A program made the position numbers and the translations under genes. 39,048 bases of DNA from Candidatus Izemoplasma sp. (lineage in GTDB: Bacteria; Bacillota_I; Bacilli_A; Izemoplasmatales; Izemoplasmataceae): contig SKGE01000033.1 in NCBI GenBank assembly GCA_007117625.1, positions 1 to 39,048 of the forward strand. The letters run 5' to 3'. The notes beneath the pieces were generated by a model. The model saw only the letters and a list, made by a program, of their open reading frames with translations, was not told the DNA's origin and did no database searches. Below are positions 8,139-16,231 of this stretch, in pieces. How positions within the stretch are numbered: position 1 is the stretch's first letter; every line of letters begins with the position of its first letter.

Positions 8139-8798
8139 ATGAAAAAGCAATTAGATAAAAAGACCTTTCTTAGCGCTTTGAAAGATGGACAATCGATTAT
8201 GGTAGGTGGCTTTATGGCAGTAGGAACGCCAGAAGTATTCATCGATTGGATCGTCGAAAGCAACGTTCAAAATTTAACGATTATTTGTAATGATGCTGGA
8301 TTTGAAGACAAAGGTGTTGGTAAGCTTATTGCCAACCATCAAGTAAAAAAATTGATTGCATCTCATATTGGTTTAAACCCAGAAGCCGGCAAACGCATGG
8401 GTGAAGGAACACTAACCGTAGAACTTGTTCCTCAAGGGACGCTTGTTGAACAAATCCGTGCTCATGGTGCTGGGCTTGGTGGCATATTGACCCCAACTGG
8501 TATTGGAACGATTGTCGAAGAAAACAAACAGAAAATTATTATCGATCAAAAAGCGTATTTACTTGAAGTTGCGCTCGGTGCTGATCTGGCTTTAATCCAA
8601 GCAAAAACAAGTGATATATACGGCAATCTTGTTTACGATAAAACGGCGCGGAATTTCAATCCGATGATGGCTTCTGCTGCAGAAACAGTGTTTGCCTATG
8701 TTGATGCTGTGATAGACCATTTAGATCCAGAAACGATTGTAACACCTCATGTTTTCATTGATGGTGTTGTTGCTAAGGAGGATACCAATGAATCCTAA
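8139..8798 (+). CDS. atoD: Butyrate/acetoacetate CoA-transferase alpha subunit
   Basis: 219 residues, the usual size of the CoA-transferase family I alpha subunit. It has the N-terminal 'DGQSIMVGGFMAVGTPE', 'TIICNDAG', 'IASHIGLNPEAGKRM', 'ELVPQGTLVEQIRAHGAGLGG' and the late 'KTARNFNPMMASAAE'. It pairs with the next gene to move CoA between acyl-CoA and acetoacetate. In lysine fermentation this converts the acetoacetate released by Kce back to acetoacetyl-CoA while freeing butyrate. The ATG at 8139 has AAAGGA 8 bases upstream; an in-frame ATG at 8130 overlaps that site and is less likely. The end overlaps the beta subunit start by 11 bases, so translation is probably coupled. Confidence 0.92.
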   Translation: MKKQLDKKTFLSALKDGQSIMVGGFMAVGTPEVFIDWIVESNVQNLTIICNDAGFEDKGVGKLIANHQVKKLIASHIGLNPEAGKRMGEGTLTVELVPQGTLVEQIRAHGAGLGGILTPTGIGTIVEENKQKIIIDQKAYLLEVALGADLALIQAKTSDIYGNLVYDKTARNFNPMMASAAETVFAYVDAVIDHLDPETIVTPHVFIDGVVAKEDTNES

Positions 8799-9441
8799 AG
8801 CGATTATTGCAGCACGCGTTGCAAAAGAGTTACACGACGGTGATTTAGTCAATTTAGGGATTGGTCTTCCGACCCTTGTCGCAAACTATATTCCAAACGC
8901 AATCAATGTCTTTTTACAAAGTGAAAACGGCCTTATCGGACTCGGACCTAGTCCTAGTGAAGATGAGATTGATCCTAACTTAACGAACGCCGGTGCGCAG
9001 TATGTAACGCTCAAACAAGGTGGCATGTTTTTTGATTCTGCGGTATCGTTTGGTATTATTCGTGGTGGCCATGTGGATGTCACGGTATTAGGTGCTTTAG
9101 AGGTTGATCAAGAAGGCTCACTTGCGAGTTGGATCATCCCAGGCAAACTTGTTCCAGGCATGGGAGGCGCGATGGATTTAGTCGTTGGCGCTAAAAAAGT
9201 CATCATCGCAACAACCCATACCAATAAAGGCAAACCCAAAATTAAAAAACAATGCTCACTTCCATTAACTGCCTACAAAGAAGTCGATATGATTGTGACC
9301 GAAATGGCAGTCATCGAAGTAAGGTTTGATGGTCTGCATCTCATCGAACGTCATCCAGCAGTAAGCATTGAGACAATTATCGAACATACAGATGCAGAGC
9401 TGATTATAAACGACGTAAAACTCATGGAGGTAAACGAATGA
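8788..9441 (+). CDS. atoA: Butyrate/acetoacetate CoA-transferase beta subunit
   Basis: 217 residues. The catalytic Glu46 sits in the SENG motif ('[13 protein letters not shown]'), which carries the covalent CoA thioester in family I transferases. '[13 protein letters not shown]', '[15 protein letters not shown]' and '[15 protein letters not shown]' are the classic beta-subunit blocks. Works as a heteromer with the upstream alpha subunit in the cytoplasm. The start at 8788 is fixed by AAGGAGGA at 8775-8782; a frame extension to 8749 has no ribosome site. The stop overlaps the next gene's start (ATGA). Confidence 0.93.
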   Translation: MNPKAIIAARVAKELHDGDLVNLGIGLPTLVANYIPNAINVFLQSENGLIGLGPSPSEDEIDPNLTNAGAQYVTLKQGGMFFDSAVSFGIIRGGHVDVTVLGALEVDQEGSLASWIIPGKLVPGMGGAMDLVVGAKKVIIATTHTNKGKPKIKKQCSLPLTAYKEVDMIVTEMAVIEVRFDGLHLIERHPAVSIETIIEHTDAELIINDVKLMEVNE

Positions 9442-9827
9442 AAGTCATACATAAAGTACGCTTATCACAAGCGGATGCACACTATGGAGGAAATCTTGTT
9501 GATGGTGCCAAAGCCTTAGCTTATTTTGGTGATGTTGCAACGGAACTACTCATCAGAAACGACGGTGACGAGGGGTTGTTTCGTGCCTACGACAGTGTCG
9601 ATTTTTTAGCCCCTATGTACGCGGGAGATATTATCGAAATTGAAGGTGAAATAACTCACATCGGTAACACTTCCCGTAAAATGACATTTGCCTGTCGTAA
9701 AGTTGCTATAGCAAGACCAGACATTAACGAAAGTGCGGCAGAGTATCTCAAAACACCGATTGTAACCACCCAAGCAACAGGCACCTGCATCGTGCCAAAA
9801 GACAAACAGAGGTTCAGTCATGGATAA
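9438..9827 (+). CDS. kal: L-3-aminobutyryl-CoA ammonia-lyase
   Basis: 129 residues with a hot-dog domain, matching the size of Kal. '[34 protein letters not shown]' and '[17 protein letters not shown]' are the parts I recognise. It removes ammonia from L-3-aminobutyryl-CoA, giving crotonyl-CoA, the fifth step of lysine fermentation. Overlaps atoA by 4 bases and kce by 8, so it is embedded in a coupled run of genes. The fold class is certain; the exact substrate follows from the surrounding lysine genes. Confidence 0.9.
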   Translation: MKVIHKVRLSQADAHYGGNLVDGAKALAYFGDVATELLIRNDGDEGLFRAYDSVDFLAPMYAGDIIEIEGEITHIGNTSRKMTFACRKVAIARPDINESAAEYLKTPIVTTQATGTCIVPKDKQRFSHG

Positions 9828-10662
9828 ACTGATTATAACGTGTGCGATTAGTGGTGCTGAGGTTATGAAAGAACATAACCCTTACGTCCCTTATACGATA
9901 GAAGAAATGGTTCGAGAAGCGACACTTGCCTATCAAGCCGGTGCCTCAATCATCCATCTACATGCACGCTATGACGATGGAACCCCAACCCAAGATAAAG
10001 ACCGCTATGAAGCGATTATCAAAGCGATTCGTCAAGCCTGTCCAGACGTGATTATTCAACCATCGACTGGAGGTGCGGTAGGCATGAGTAAAGAAGAGCG
10101 GATGCAAGTAACAGAGCTCCCGCTTGAGATGGCGACCCTTGATTGTGGTACGCTTAACTTTGGCGGCGATGAAATCTTTGTTAACACAGAAAATGATATT
10201 AAATACTTTGCCCGCGTCATGCATGAAAAAAACATCTACCCAGAACTTGAATGCTTTGAAAAAGGACACATTGATATGGTCTTAAGACTACATAAGAAAG
10301 GCTTCATCCACGCTCCACTTCACTTTAGTTTTGTTCTCGGTGTCAACGGTGGCATGACCGGTGAACCACGTGATTTTCACTTTTTAAGAGAAAGCATCCC
10401 AAGCGATGCCACCTATAGCGTTGCAGGGATTGGAAGGTTTGAGTTTCCACTTGCAAAACTATCCATTCAAAACGGTGGACATGTTCGCGTTGGATTAGAA
10501 GATAACATCTACATTGATAAAGGGGTTTTAGCTCAAGGAAACAAAGCCTTAGTCGAAAAGGTTGTTGAACTTGCTCGACAAGAAAACCGCTCGATTGCAA
10601 CCCCGAATGAAGCTAGAAAAATACTTAGAATGGAGACCTTTAACGATGAAAACACCCTGTAA
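9820..10662 (+). CDS. kce: 3-keto-5-aminohexanoate cleavage enzyme
   Basis: 280 residues, typical of the BKACE family TIM barrel. The zinc ligands are visible as His46 and His48 in 'SIIHLHAR' and the late Glu227 in 'HVRVGLEDN'. '[16 protein letters not shown]' is the conserved substrate loop. It condenses 3-keto-5-aminohexanoate with acetyl-CoA, releasing L-3-aminobutyryl-CoA and acetoacetate. It overlaps kal by 8 bases and kdd by 17. Among BKACE enzymes other beta-keto acids are possible substrates, but the kal/kdd neighbours make Kce the natural call. Confidence 0.93.
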   Translation: MDKLIITCAISGAEVMKEHNPYVPYTIEEMVREATLAYQAGASIIHLHARYDDGTPTQDKDRYEAIIKAIRQACPDVIIQPSTGGAVGMSKEERMQVTELPLEMATLDCGTLNFGGDEIFVNTENDIKYFARVMHEKNIYPELECFEKGHIDMVLRLHKKGFIHAPLHFSFVLGVNGGMTGEPRDFHFLRESIPSDATYSVAGIGRFEFPLAKLSIQNGGHVRVGLEDNIYIDKGVLAQGNKALVEKVVELARQENRSIATPNEARKILRMETFNDENTL

Positions 10663-11677
10663 ATACGGAACCCACCGTGTGGTTAAACCACAAGGCGTAC
10701 TTCCTCAAGCCGCAGATACTATAGACAATACGATGGAACTTTATCCTAATGAGATTAAAATCGAAGTCGACACGTTAAACATCGATTCAGCATCGTTTCA
10801 TCAAATTAAACACGCGTGTCACAATGACGTAGAGAAAATGAAAACGATGATTTTAGAGATTGTTAATACCCGTGGTAAAATGCAAAACCCGGTCACAAAA
10901 AGTGGTGGTATGTTAATCGGAACCGTTTCTGAAATTGGCGGGGCATTTCACAACCAAAAATTAACGGTTGGCACAAAAATTGCGACGCTTGTTTCACTTT
11001 CATTAACCCCTTTAAAGATTGAAGAAATACTCGACATTAACATCAATAACGATCAAGTTAGAATTAAAGGACAAGCCGTTTTATTTGATTCAGGTATTTA
11101 TGCAGAACTTCCAAAAGATATGGATGCGCATTTAGCACTCGCAGCTTTAGATGTTGCTGGTGCACCAGCACAAGTCAAAAAGCTTGCCAAACAAGGTGAC
11201 ACAGTTCTCATCGTTGGAGCGGCAGGAAAAAGTGGCTTGCTCTGTGCCATGCAAGCTCACCAAAGCGTCGGAAAAGATGGAAAAGTGATTGGACTTGTCA
11301 ATGAAGCTTGGCAAGCTGAACTGCTTGAAAAAATGTCTTTATGCGACACCGTTTTACTCGCGGATGCAACGAATGCAGTCGCTGTTTATGAAGCCGTTCA
11401 ATCAGTCTCAAGCGAACTTGCTGATGTAAGCATAAACGTTGTTAATGTTGAAAATACAGAAATGGGAACCATCCTCGCCACCAAAGATGATGGTATTGTC
11501 TACTTTTTCTCTATGGCAACCTCATTCACTAAAGCCGCTTTAGGCGCAGAAGGTGTCGGCAAAGATGTCACGATGATTATCGGTAATGGTTACACTAAAG
11601 CCCATGCGGAAATAACGCTAGACATCGTTCGAAAAAACCCGAAACTAAAAGCACTGTTTGAAGAAAAATACGTTTAA
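10646..11677 (+). CDS. kdd: L-erythro-3,5-diaminohexanoate dehydrogenase
   Basis: 343 residues. A nucleotide-binding turn 'VLIVGAAGKSGLLCAMQAH' (GAAGKSG 191-197) sits in the C-terminal half, as in Kdd. It oxidatively deaminates 3,5-diaminohexanoate to 3-keto-5-aminohexanoate with NAD(P)+. The N-terminal 'GTHRVVKPQGVLPQAA' is typical of the family. The start at 10646 follows GGAG at 10632-10635. The frame is open back to 10562 but that part overlaps kce fully and has no ribosome site, so the longer form is rejected. Confidence 0.92.
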   Translation: MKTPCKYGTHRVVKPQGVLPQAADTIDNTMELYPNEIKIEVDTLNIDSASFHQIKHACHNDVEKMKTMILEIVNTRGKMQNPVTKSGGMLIGTVSEIGGAFHNQKLTVGTKIATLVSLSLTPLKIEEILDININNDQVRIKGQAVLFDSGIYAELPKDMDAHLALAALDVAGAPAQVKKLAKQGDTVLIVGAAGKSGLLCAMQAHQSVGKDGKVIGLVNEAWQAELLEKMSLCDTVLLADATNAVAVYEAVQSVSSELADVSINVVNVENTEMGTILATKDDGIVYFFSMATSFTKAALGAEGVGKDVTMIIGNGYTKAHAEITLDIVRKNPKLKALFEEKYV

Positions 11678-11692
11678 ACAAGGAGTGATTCG

Positions 11693-12961
11693 ATGAAACT
11701 TTCATTAAACGATAGATATCTACAACGCAAAAATAAATACTTTCCAAACGTTAGCGAAACCGATTGGAATGACTGGAAATGGCAAACACGTAACCGCGTA
11801 CGCGATGTCGAAACACTCAAACAATACATCGAGCTTACCGAACGCGAAGAAACGATTATTAACGATGTACTCGGTCGTTTTAGAATGGCCATCACTCCTT
11901 ATTACTTAACCTTGATTGATCCCACCGATCCGGAATGTCCGATGCGACTTCAAGCAATCCCTTTAGGAAACGAACTCGAAGTCGGTAAACACGATCTATT
12001 AGACCCACTTGCTGAAGACCATGACTCGCCCGTTCCAGGGTTGACGCACCGCTATCCAGATCGGGTTTTGTTTTTAATCACTGACATGTGTAGTATGTAC
12101 TGTAGACATTGTACTAGAAGACGCTTCGCAGGCATGCGTGATGCCGAGACCAGCTTAGACCAAATCAATCAAGGCATCACCTACATTAAAAATAACCCAG
12201 AAATTCGAGATGTTCTTTTAAGTGGTGGCGACGCTTTCTTAGTCAGTGATGAACGCATCGAATATATCTTAGAAAAACTTCGAGAAATTGATCACGTTGA
12301 AGTCATCCGTTTCGGTTCACGAACACCAGTTGTAATGCCACAACGCATTACCGATAAACTCGTCAATATCTTAAAGAAACATCAACCAGTATGGGTCAAC
12401 ACCCACTTCAACCATCCCGATGAGATTACCATCGAAAGCAAAGCAGCCTTAGACCGTCTTGCAAACGCTGGAATTCCACTTGGAAATCAAAGTGTTCTAT
12501 TAAGAGGTGTTAACGATTGTGTCCATATTATGCGTCGGCTCGTCACCACCCTTGTCGCTGTTAGAGTCCGTCCATACTACATTTATCAGTGTGATTTATC
12601 GATGGGAATCGAACACTTTAGAACGCCAGTCAGTAAAGGTATAGAAATCATCGAAGGTCTTCGCGGACACATCAGCGGTTTTGCGGTCCCAACCTATGTT
12701 GTCGATGCACCCGGTGGTGGCGGAAAAATCCCGGTCATGCCAAACTACATCATTTCATCTGCCCCAGGAAAAATGGTATTGAGAAACTACGAAGGTGTGA
12801 TTACGACCTATAGTGAACCAACCCACTATGTCTCAGAATGTACATGTTCCGATTGCCAAAGCACAAAAACCGATGGCGTCAGCGGCTTATTACACGGTGA
12901 GCGCATTGCCTTAGAACCGAGCGTATTAGCCCGTAACGAGCGTATTAAACGTGAAAATTAA
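11693..12961 (+). CDS. kamA: L-lysine 2,3-aminomutase (radical SAM)
   Basis: 422 residues, close to the ~416 of the characterised enzyme. The radical-SAM cluster motif is Cys133, Cys137, Cys140 ('MCSMYCRHCTRRR'). PLP Lys345 lies in 'DAPGGGGKIPV'. A C-terminal Cys group ('ECTCSDCQ') matches the zinc site of the family. It converts L-lysine to L-beta-lysine, the first step of the pathway, using a 4Fe-4S cluster, SAM and PLP, and so needs anaerobic conditions. An AAGGAGTG ribosome site lies 16 bases after kdd. The complete pathway around it excludes the related glutamate or EpmB-type mutases. Confidence 0.96.
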   Translation: MKLSLNDRYLQRKNKYFPNVSETDWNDWKWQTRNRVRDVETLKQYIELTEREETIINDVLGRFRMAITPYYLTLIDPTDPECPMRLQAIPLGNELEVGKHDLLDPLAEDHDSPVPGLTHRYPDRVLFLITDMCSMYCRHCTRRRFAGMRDAETSLDQINQGITYIKNNPEIRDVLLSGGDAFLVSDERIEYILEKLREIDHVEVIRFGSRTPVVMPQRITDKLVNILKKHQPVWVNTHFNHPDEITIESKAALDRLANAGIPLGNQSVLLRGVNDCVHIMRRLVTTLVAVRVRPYYIYQCDLSMGIEHFRTPVSKGIEIIEGLRGHISGFAVPTYVVDAPGGGGKIPVMPNYIISSAPGKMVLRNYEGVITTYSEPTHYVSECTCSDCQSTKTDGVSGLLHGERIALEPSVLARNERIKREN

Positions 12962-13940
12962 TCTTCAAAATTACGATGTCATCGGGATCATTGGTCTAGC
13001 TAAAAATACTGGAAAAACAACCACACTCAACGCCCTCATAAAAGATTTACCCGCAGACCAAACCGCGATTACAAGTATCGGACTCGATGGAGAAACCATC
13101 GATCAGTTAACCTATTTGCCCAAACCTAAAATATACGCCAAAAAAGGCATTATCATCGCGACCACAACAGAATGTTTAAAACAATCGTATCTCGACTATG
13201 AAACGATAGAATCAACAAACATTAAAACCGCTATTGGTCGCGTGATTATCGTAAAAATCATCTCAGAAGGCTACATCGTCGTTGCCGGACCAACGACGAA
13301 TAGCGCTTTAAAAACAATTATAAAAAAGCTCAAAAAGTATGCTAAAAAAATCCTTATTGATGGCGCTTTTAATCGCTTGACATTCGCTAACATCGACTGT
13401 ATTGGGGGGATTATTCTCGCCACAGGTGCTAGCGTGAACGCCTCGATGGAAAAAACCGTTGAATATACCCAATCCATCCTAGCAAGTTTTCACTACCCAA
13501 AAGTAAAGTACGATCTACCACTGCAAGCACCCATGATGGTGCAAACCGGAAAAGAAACCTTTTTTGTCAAGAAAAAAACCAGCCAAGCGCTCCATCAACT
13601 AAATTTCAAAGAACCACTACAAAGACTTTACATCAAAGGTGCCATTACGCCTAGTTTAATTGACGGATTTATCAAACACGACATTCGAAACTTCACCCTT
13701 ATTTTAGAGGATGCCACGAAACTTTTAATTCCTCCTAAATACTATAAACACCTAAAAACTTTAAATATTGAAATCGTCGTTAGACAAGCCATTAACCTTA
13801 TAGCAGTAACCATCAATCCAACCAGTCCAAAAGGCATAAACTATCCGAAAAAAGACTTTTTAGAAGCCATACAAGCTATCTCAACCGTACCAGTATATAA
13901 TGTTAAAGAAAGTGAGGAAGCCGATGAAACTCATCCTTGA
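12951..13940 (+). CDS. kamB: KamB-like P-loop protein, probable lysine 5,6-aminomutase reactivase component
   Basis: 329 residues with an N-terminal Walker A (GLAKNTGKT, 15-23) and few other recognisable motifs; the rest alternates beta and helix. Position between kamA and kamD is where KamB lies in known lysine clusters, whose KamB/KamC proteins are linked to ATP-dependent reactivation of the B12 enzyme KamDE. The symbol is given from position and P-loop together. The start is GTG at 12951, overlapping kamA by 11 bases, with only a weak ribosome site, so translation is probably coupled. It overlaps kamD by 17 bases. Note that kamC, a MutS-like ATPase normally next to it, is not present here. 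Confidence 0.68.
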   Translation: MKINLQNYDVIGIIGLAKNTGKTTTLNALIKDLPADQTAITSIGLDGETIDQLTYLPKPKIYAKKGIIIATTTECLKQSYLDYETIESTNIKTAIGRVIIVKIISEGYIVVAGPTTNSALKTIIKKLKKYAKKILIDGAFNRLTFANIDCIGGIILATGASVNASMEKTVEYTQSILASFHYPKVKYDLPLQAPMMVQTGKETFFVKKKTSQALHQLNFKEPLQRLYIKGAITPSLIDGFIKHDIRNFTLILEDATKLLIPPKYYKHLKTLNIEIVVRQAINLIAVTINPTSPKGINYPKKDFLEAIQAISTVPVYNVKESEEADETHP

Positions 13941-15474
13941 TTACAACATCGTTGAAGCCTGTCGTAAAGACGCCGAAATAATCGCGAGTCAAATTCAAAC
14001 GATGATCGACCAACACAGCACTGTCGCGGTCGAAAGAACCATCCTTAGAATGTTAGGGATCGATGGCGTTAACGAGTTTGACATTCCTTATGTCAATGTC
14101 GTTGTCGACCATATCAAATCAACCGCAGACATTCGCAAAGGGGTTGCTTACTATCTTGCAAAGGTTATAGAAAAAGAAAACCTCACCCCTCAAGCCATCG
14201 CAGAGGCTATCTCTAAAAAAACCATAAATCTAGCTGATTATGATTCACCTGAAAAGCCTAATATAGAACTCTTAACGCCACATTTAGAAACTACAGAAGC
14301 ACAAATACGCGCCCAAAAAGCAACGCGTAAGCAATGGCAAAAAGAAACACAGTTCCCAGAAAAATATGTCATCGTCGCAACTGGAAATATCTATGAAGAT
14401 ATCGAACAGGCTATTTCAGCCGCTAAAAAAGGCGCTGATATTATTGCAGTGATTCGTACAACTGGACAATCGCTGCTTGATTACGTCCCCCATGGGGCGA
14501 CCACTGAAGGCTTTGGAGGGACCTATGCGACCCAAGAAAACTTTAGACTGATGCGCAAAGCACTTGATGAAGTATCCAAAACCGAAAATCGATACATTAA
14601 GCTCGTCAACTATGCTAGCGGTTTATGCATGCCAGAAATCGCTGCCATGGGCGCGATAGAACGTCTAGATATGATGTTAAACGACTCACTATATGGCATC
14701 ATTTTCCGCGATATCAACATGAAAAGAACTTTTGTTGACCAATATTTTTCACGCGTCATTTCAGCCTACGCCGAGATCACGATTAACACCGGAGAAGATA
14801 ACTATCTCACCACGTCAGATGCTTTTGATCATGCCCACACCGTCATTGCTTCACAGTTTATCAACGAACAATTTGCTAAAAAAGCATCCATGCCAGAAAC
14901 ACTCATGGGGCTTGGACATGCTTATGAGATTGATCCAAACCTTGAAAACAGCTTTAGTTATGAAATCGCACAAGCACAACTTTCAAGACAACTCTTTCCA
15001 AACGCTCCACTCAAGTACATGCCACCGACAAAACACATGACAGGGGATATCTTTCAAGGTACCATGCAAAATACATTGTTTAATATCGCCTCAGTCATAA
15101 CCCAGCAAAACATCCATTTACTCGGCATGTTAACTGAAGCGATTCACACGCCATTTATGAGCGATCGCGCCATCGCCTTAAACAATGCCAATTATATGTA
15201 TAAAGCATTCAAAGACTTCGCCGCTACGATTGATATTAAAGAAGGAAGTCTTATTGATCAGCGCGCAAAAACCGTCTTAAATGAGGCCAAGCAATTACTC
15301 GATACGATTCGCGAAGAAGGTCTATTTAAAACATTAGAAAAGGGGACCTTTGCAGGTGTATCTCGCAAAGAAACTCAAGGAAAAGGATTAGATGGTGTCT
15401 TTAAAAAAGCAAACGTGTATCAAAACCCAGTTATCGATCGTATGCTTGCATCCTTAAAGGAGGGAACATCATGA
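13924..15474 (+). CDS. kamD: Lysine 5,6-aminomutase alpha subunit
   Basis: 516 residues, the same length as I recall for the clostridial KamD. Forms the TIM-barrel subunit that holds adenosylcobalamin and PLP chemistry together with KamE. Recognisable blocks include 'GADIIAVIRTTGQSLLDYVPHG', 'GGTYATQENFRLMRKALDE', 'YASGLCMPEIAAMGAIER' and 'RDINMKRTFVDQYFSR'. It moves the terminal amino group of beta-lysine from C6 to C5. The start at 13924 is inside the end of kamB, with GTGAGGA just upstream; the frame extension to 13900 is not supported. The stop overlaps the kamE start by 4 bases, fitting stoichiometric production. Confidence 0.95.
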   Translation: MKLILDYNIVEACRKDAEIIASQIQTMIDQHSTVAVERTILRMLGIDGVNEFDIPYVNVVVDHIKSTADIRKGVAYYLAKVIEKENLTPQAIAEAISKKTINLADYDSPEKPNIELLTPHLETTEAQIRAQKATRKQWQKETQFPEKYVIVATGNIYEDIEQAISAAKKGADIIAVIRTTGQSLLDYVPHGATTEGFGGTYATQENFRLMRKALDEVSKTENRYIKLVNYASGLCMPEIAAMGAIERLDMMLNDSLYGIIFRDINMKRTFVDQYFSRVISAYAEITINTGEDNYLTTSDAFDHAHTVIASQFINEQFAKKASMPETLMGLGHAYEIDPNLENSFSYEIAQAQLSRQLFPNAPLKYMPPTKHMTGDIFQGTMQNTLFNIASVITQQNIHLLGMLTEAIHTPFMSDRAIALNNANYMYKAFKDFAATIDIKEGSLIDQRAKTVLNEAKQLLDTIREEGLFKTLEKGTFAGVSRKETQGKGLDGVFKKANVYQNPVIDRMLASLKEGTS

Positions 15475-16211
15475 GCCGGTTCATTCGCCCATACGGAGAT
15501 ACGATGAACGATGGTAAAGTTCAGTTATCCTTCACTCTCCCAGTTGAAAATAATGCCCACGGTGAAGCCTGCGCAAAAGCCTATGCTGAAACGCTGAAAA
15601 TTCACGATGTCGCTGTCGTACACGCTGAAACCTTAAGCGAAGAATACACCTTCTTTGTTGTTTATGGGACAGCTAGTGAACAACTTGATCCATCAACCAT
15701 CAAAGCTACCGAAGTCGAAAGTGATGTTATGGATAAAGCAGAGATCGAAGCTTTTATCGAAAAAAACTTTAATCGCACCCTAACGTTTATTGGTGCATCC
15801 ACAGGAACCGATGCGCATACAGTTGGTATTGATGCGATCATGAATATGAAAGGCTATAGTGGTCATTACGGTTTAGAGCGATACAAACATATCAATGCGA
15901 TAAACTTAGGATCTCAAGTTGATAACGAAGCGCTTTTAGAAGCTGCAATTGAACATCAAGCTGACGTAATTTTAATCAGCCAAACCGTAACTCAAAAAGA
16001 TGTACATATTCAAAATCTCACAGCTTTTATTGAACTTTTAGAAGCCGAAAACAAGCGTGATGATTTTATTGTCATCATTGGAGGAGCACGCATAAGCCAT
16101 CACCTCGCTAAAGAACTTGGCTATGATGCGGGCTTCGGACCAAAAAAATTCGCTTTTCATGTCGCGAGTTTTGCCGTACAAGCATTGCTCGAAAAAGAAA
16201 AGAATGTGTAA
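15471..16211 (+). CDS. kamE: Lysine 5,6-aminomutase beta subunit
   Basis: 246 residues. The cobalamin-binding DxHxxG motif is Asp114, His116, Gly119 in 'GTDAHTVGI', with the following 'LISQTV' and 'IIGGARI' loops of the B12 Rossmann domain. Lys127, 11 residues after the cobalt-ligand His, is at the position of the PLP lysine of the known enzyme. Works with KamD. Last gene of the operon. Its stop codon lies within the following terminator hairpin, which also serves the converging gene. Confidence 0.95.
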   Translation: MSRFIRPYGDTMNDGKVQLSFTLPVENNAHGEACAKAYAETLKIHDVAVVHAETLSEEYTFFVVYGTASEQLDPSTIKATEVESDVMDKAEIEAFIEKNFNRTLTFIGASTGTDAHTVGIDAIMNMKGYSGHYGLERYKHINAINLGSQVDNEALLEAAIEHQADVILISQTVTQKDVHIQNLTAFIELLEAENKRDDFIVIIGGARISHHLAKELGYDAGFGPKKFAFHVASFAVQALLEKEKNV

Positions 16212-16231
16212 AATATCTACACATTCTTTTT
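16198..16231. terminator. Bidirectional terminator between kamE and the HD-GYP gene
   Basis: GAATGTGTA 16202-16210 pairs with TACACATTC 16218-16226 (9 perfect pairs, 7-base loop). It is flanked by A-rich sequence on the left and TTTTT on the right, so it can work in both directions for two converging genes whose stop codons it contains. Confidence 0.88.

Noticed and set aside
9606-10600. Several 70-100 residue frames on the minus strand inside the lysine operon
   Set aside because: They are shadows of strongly supported plus-strand genes, with no ribosome sites or recognisable domains.
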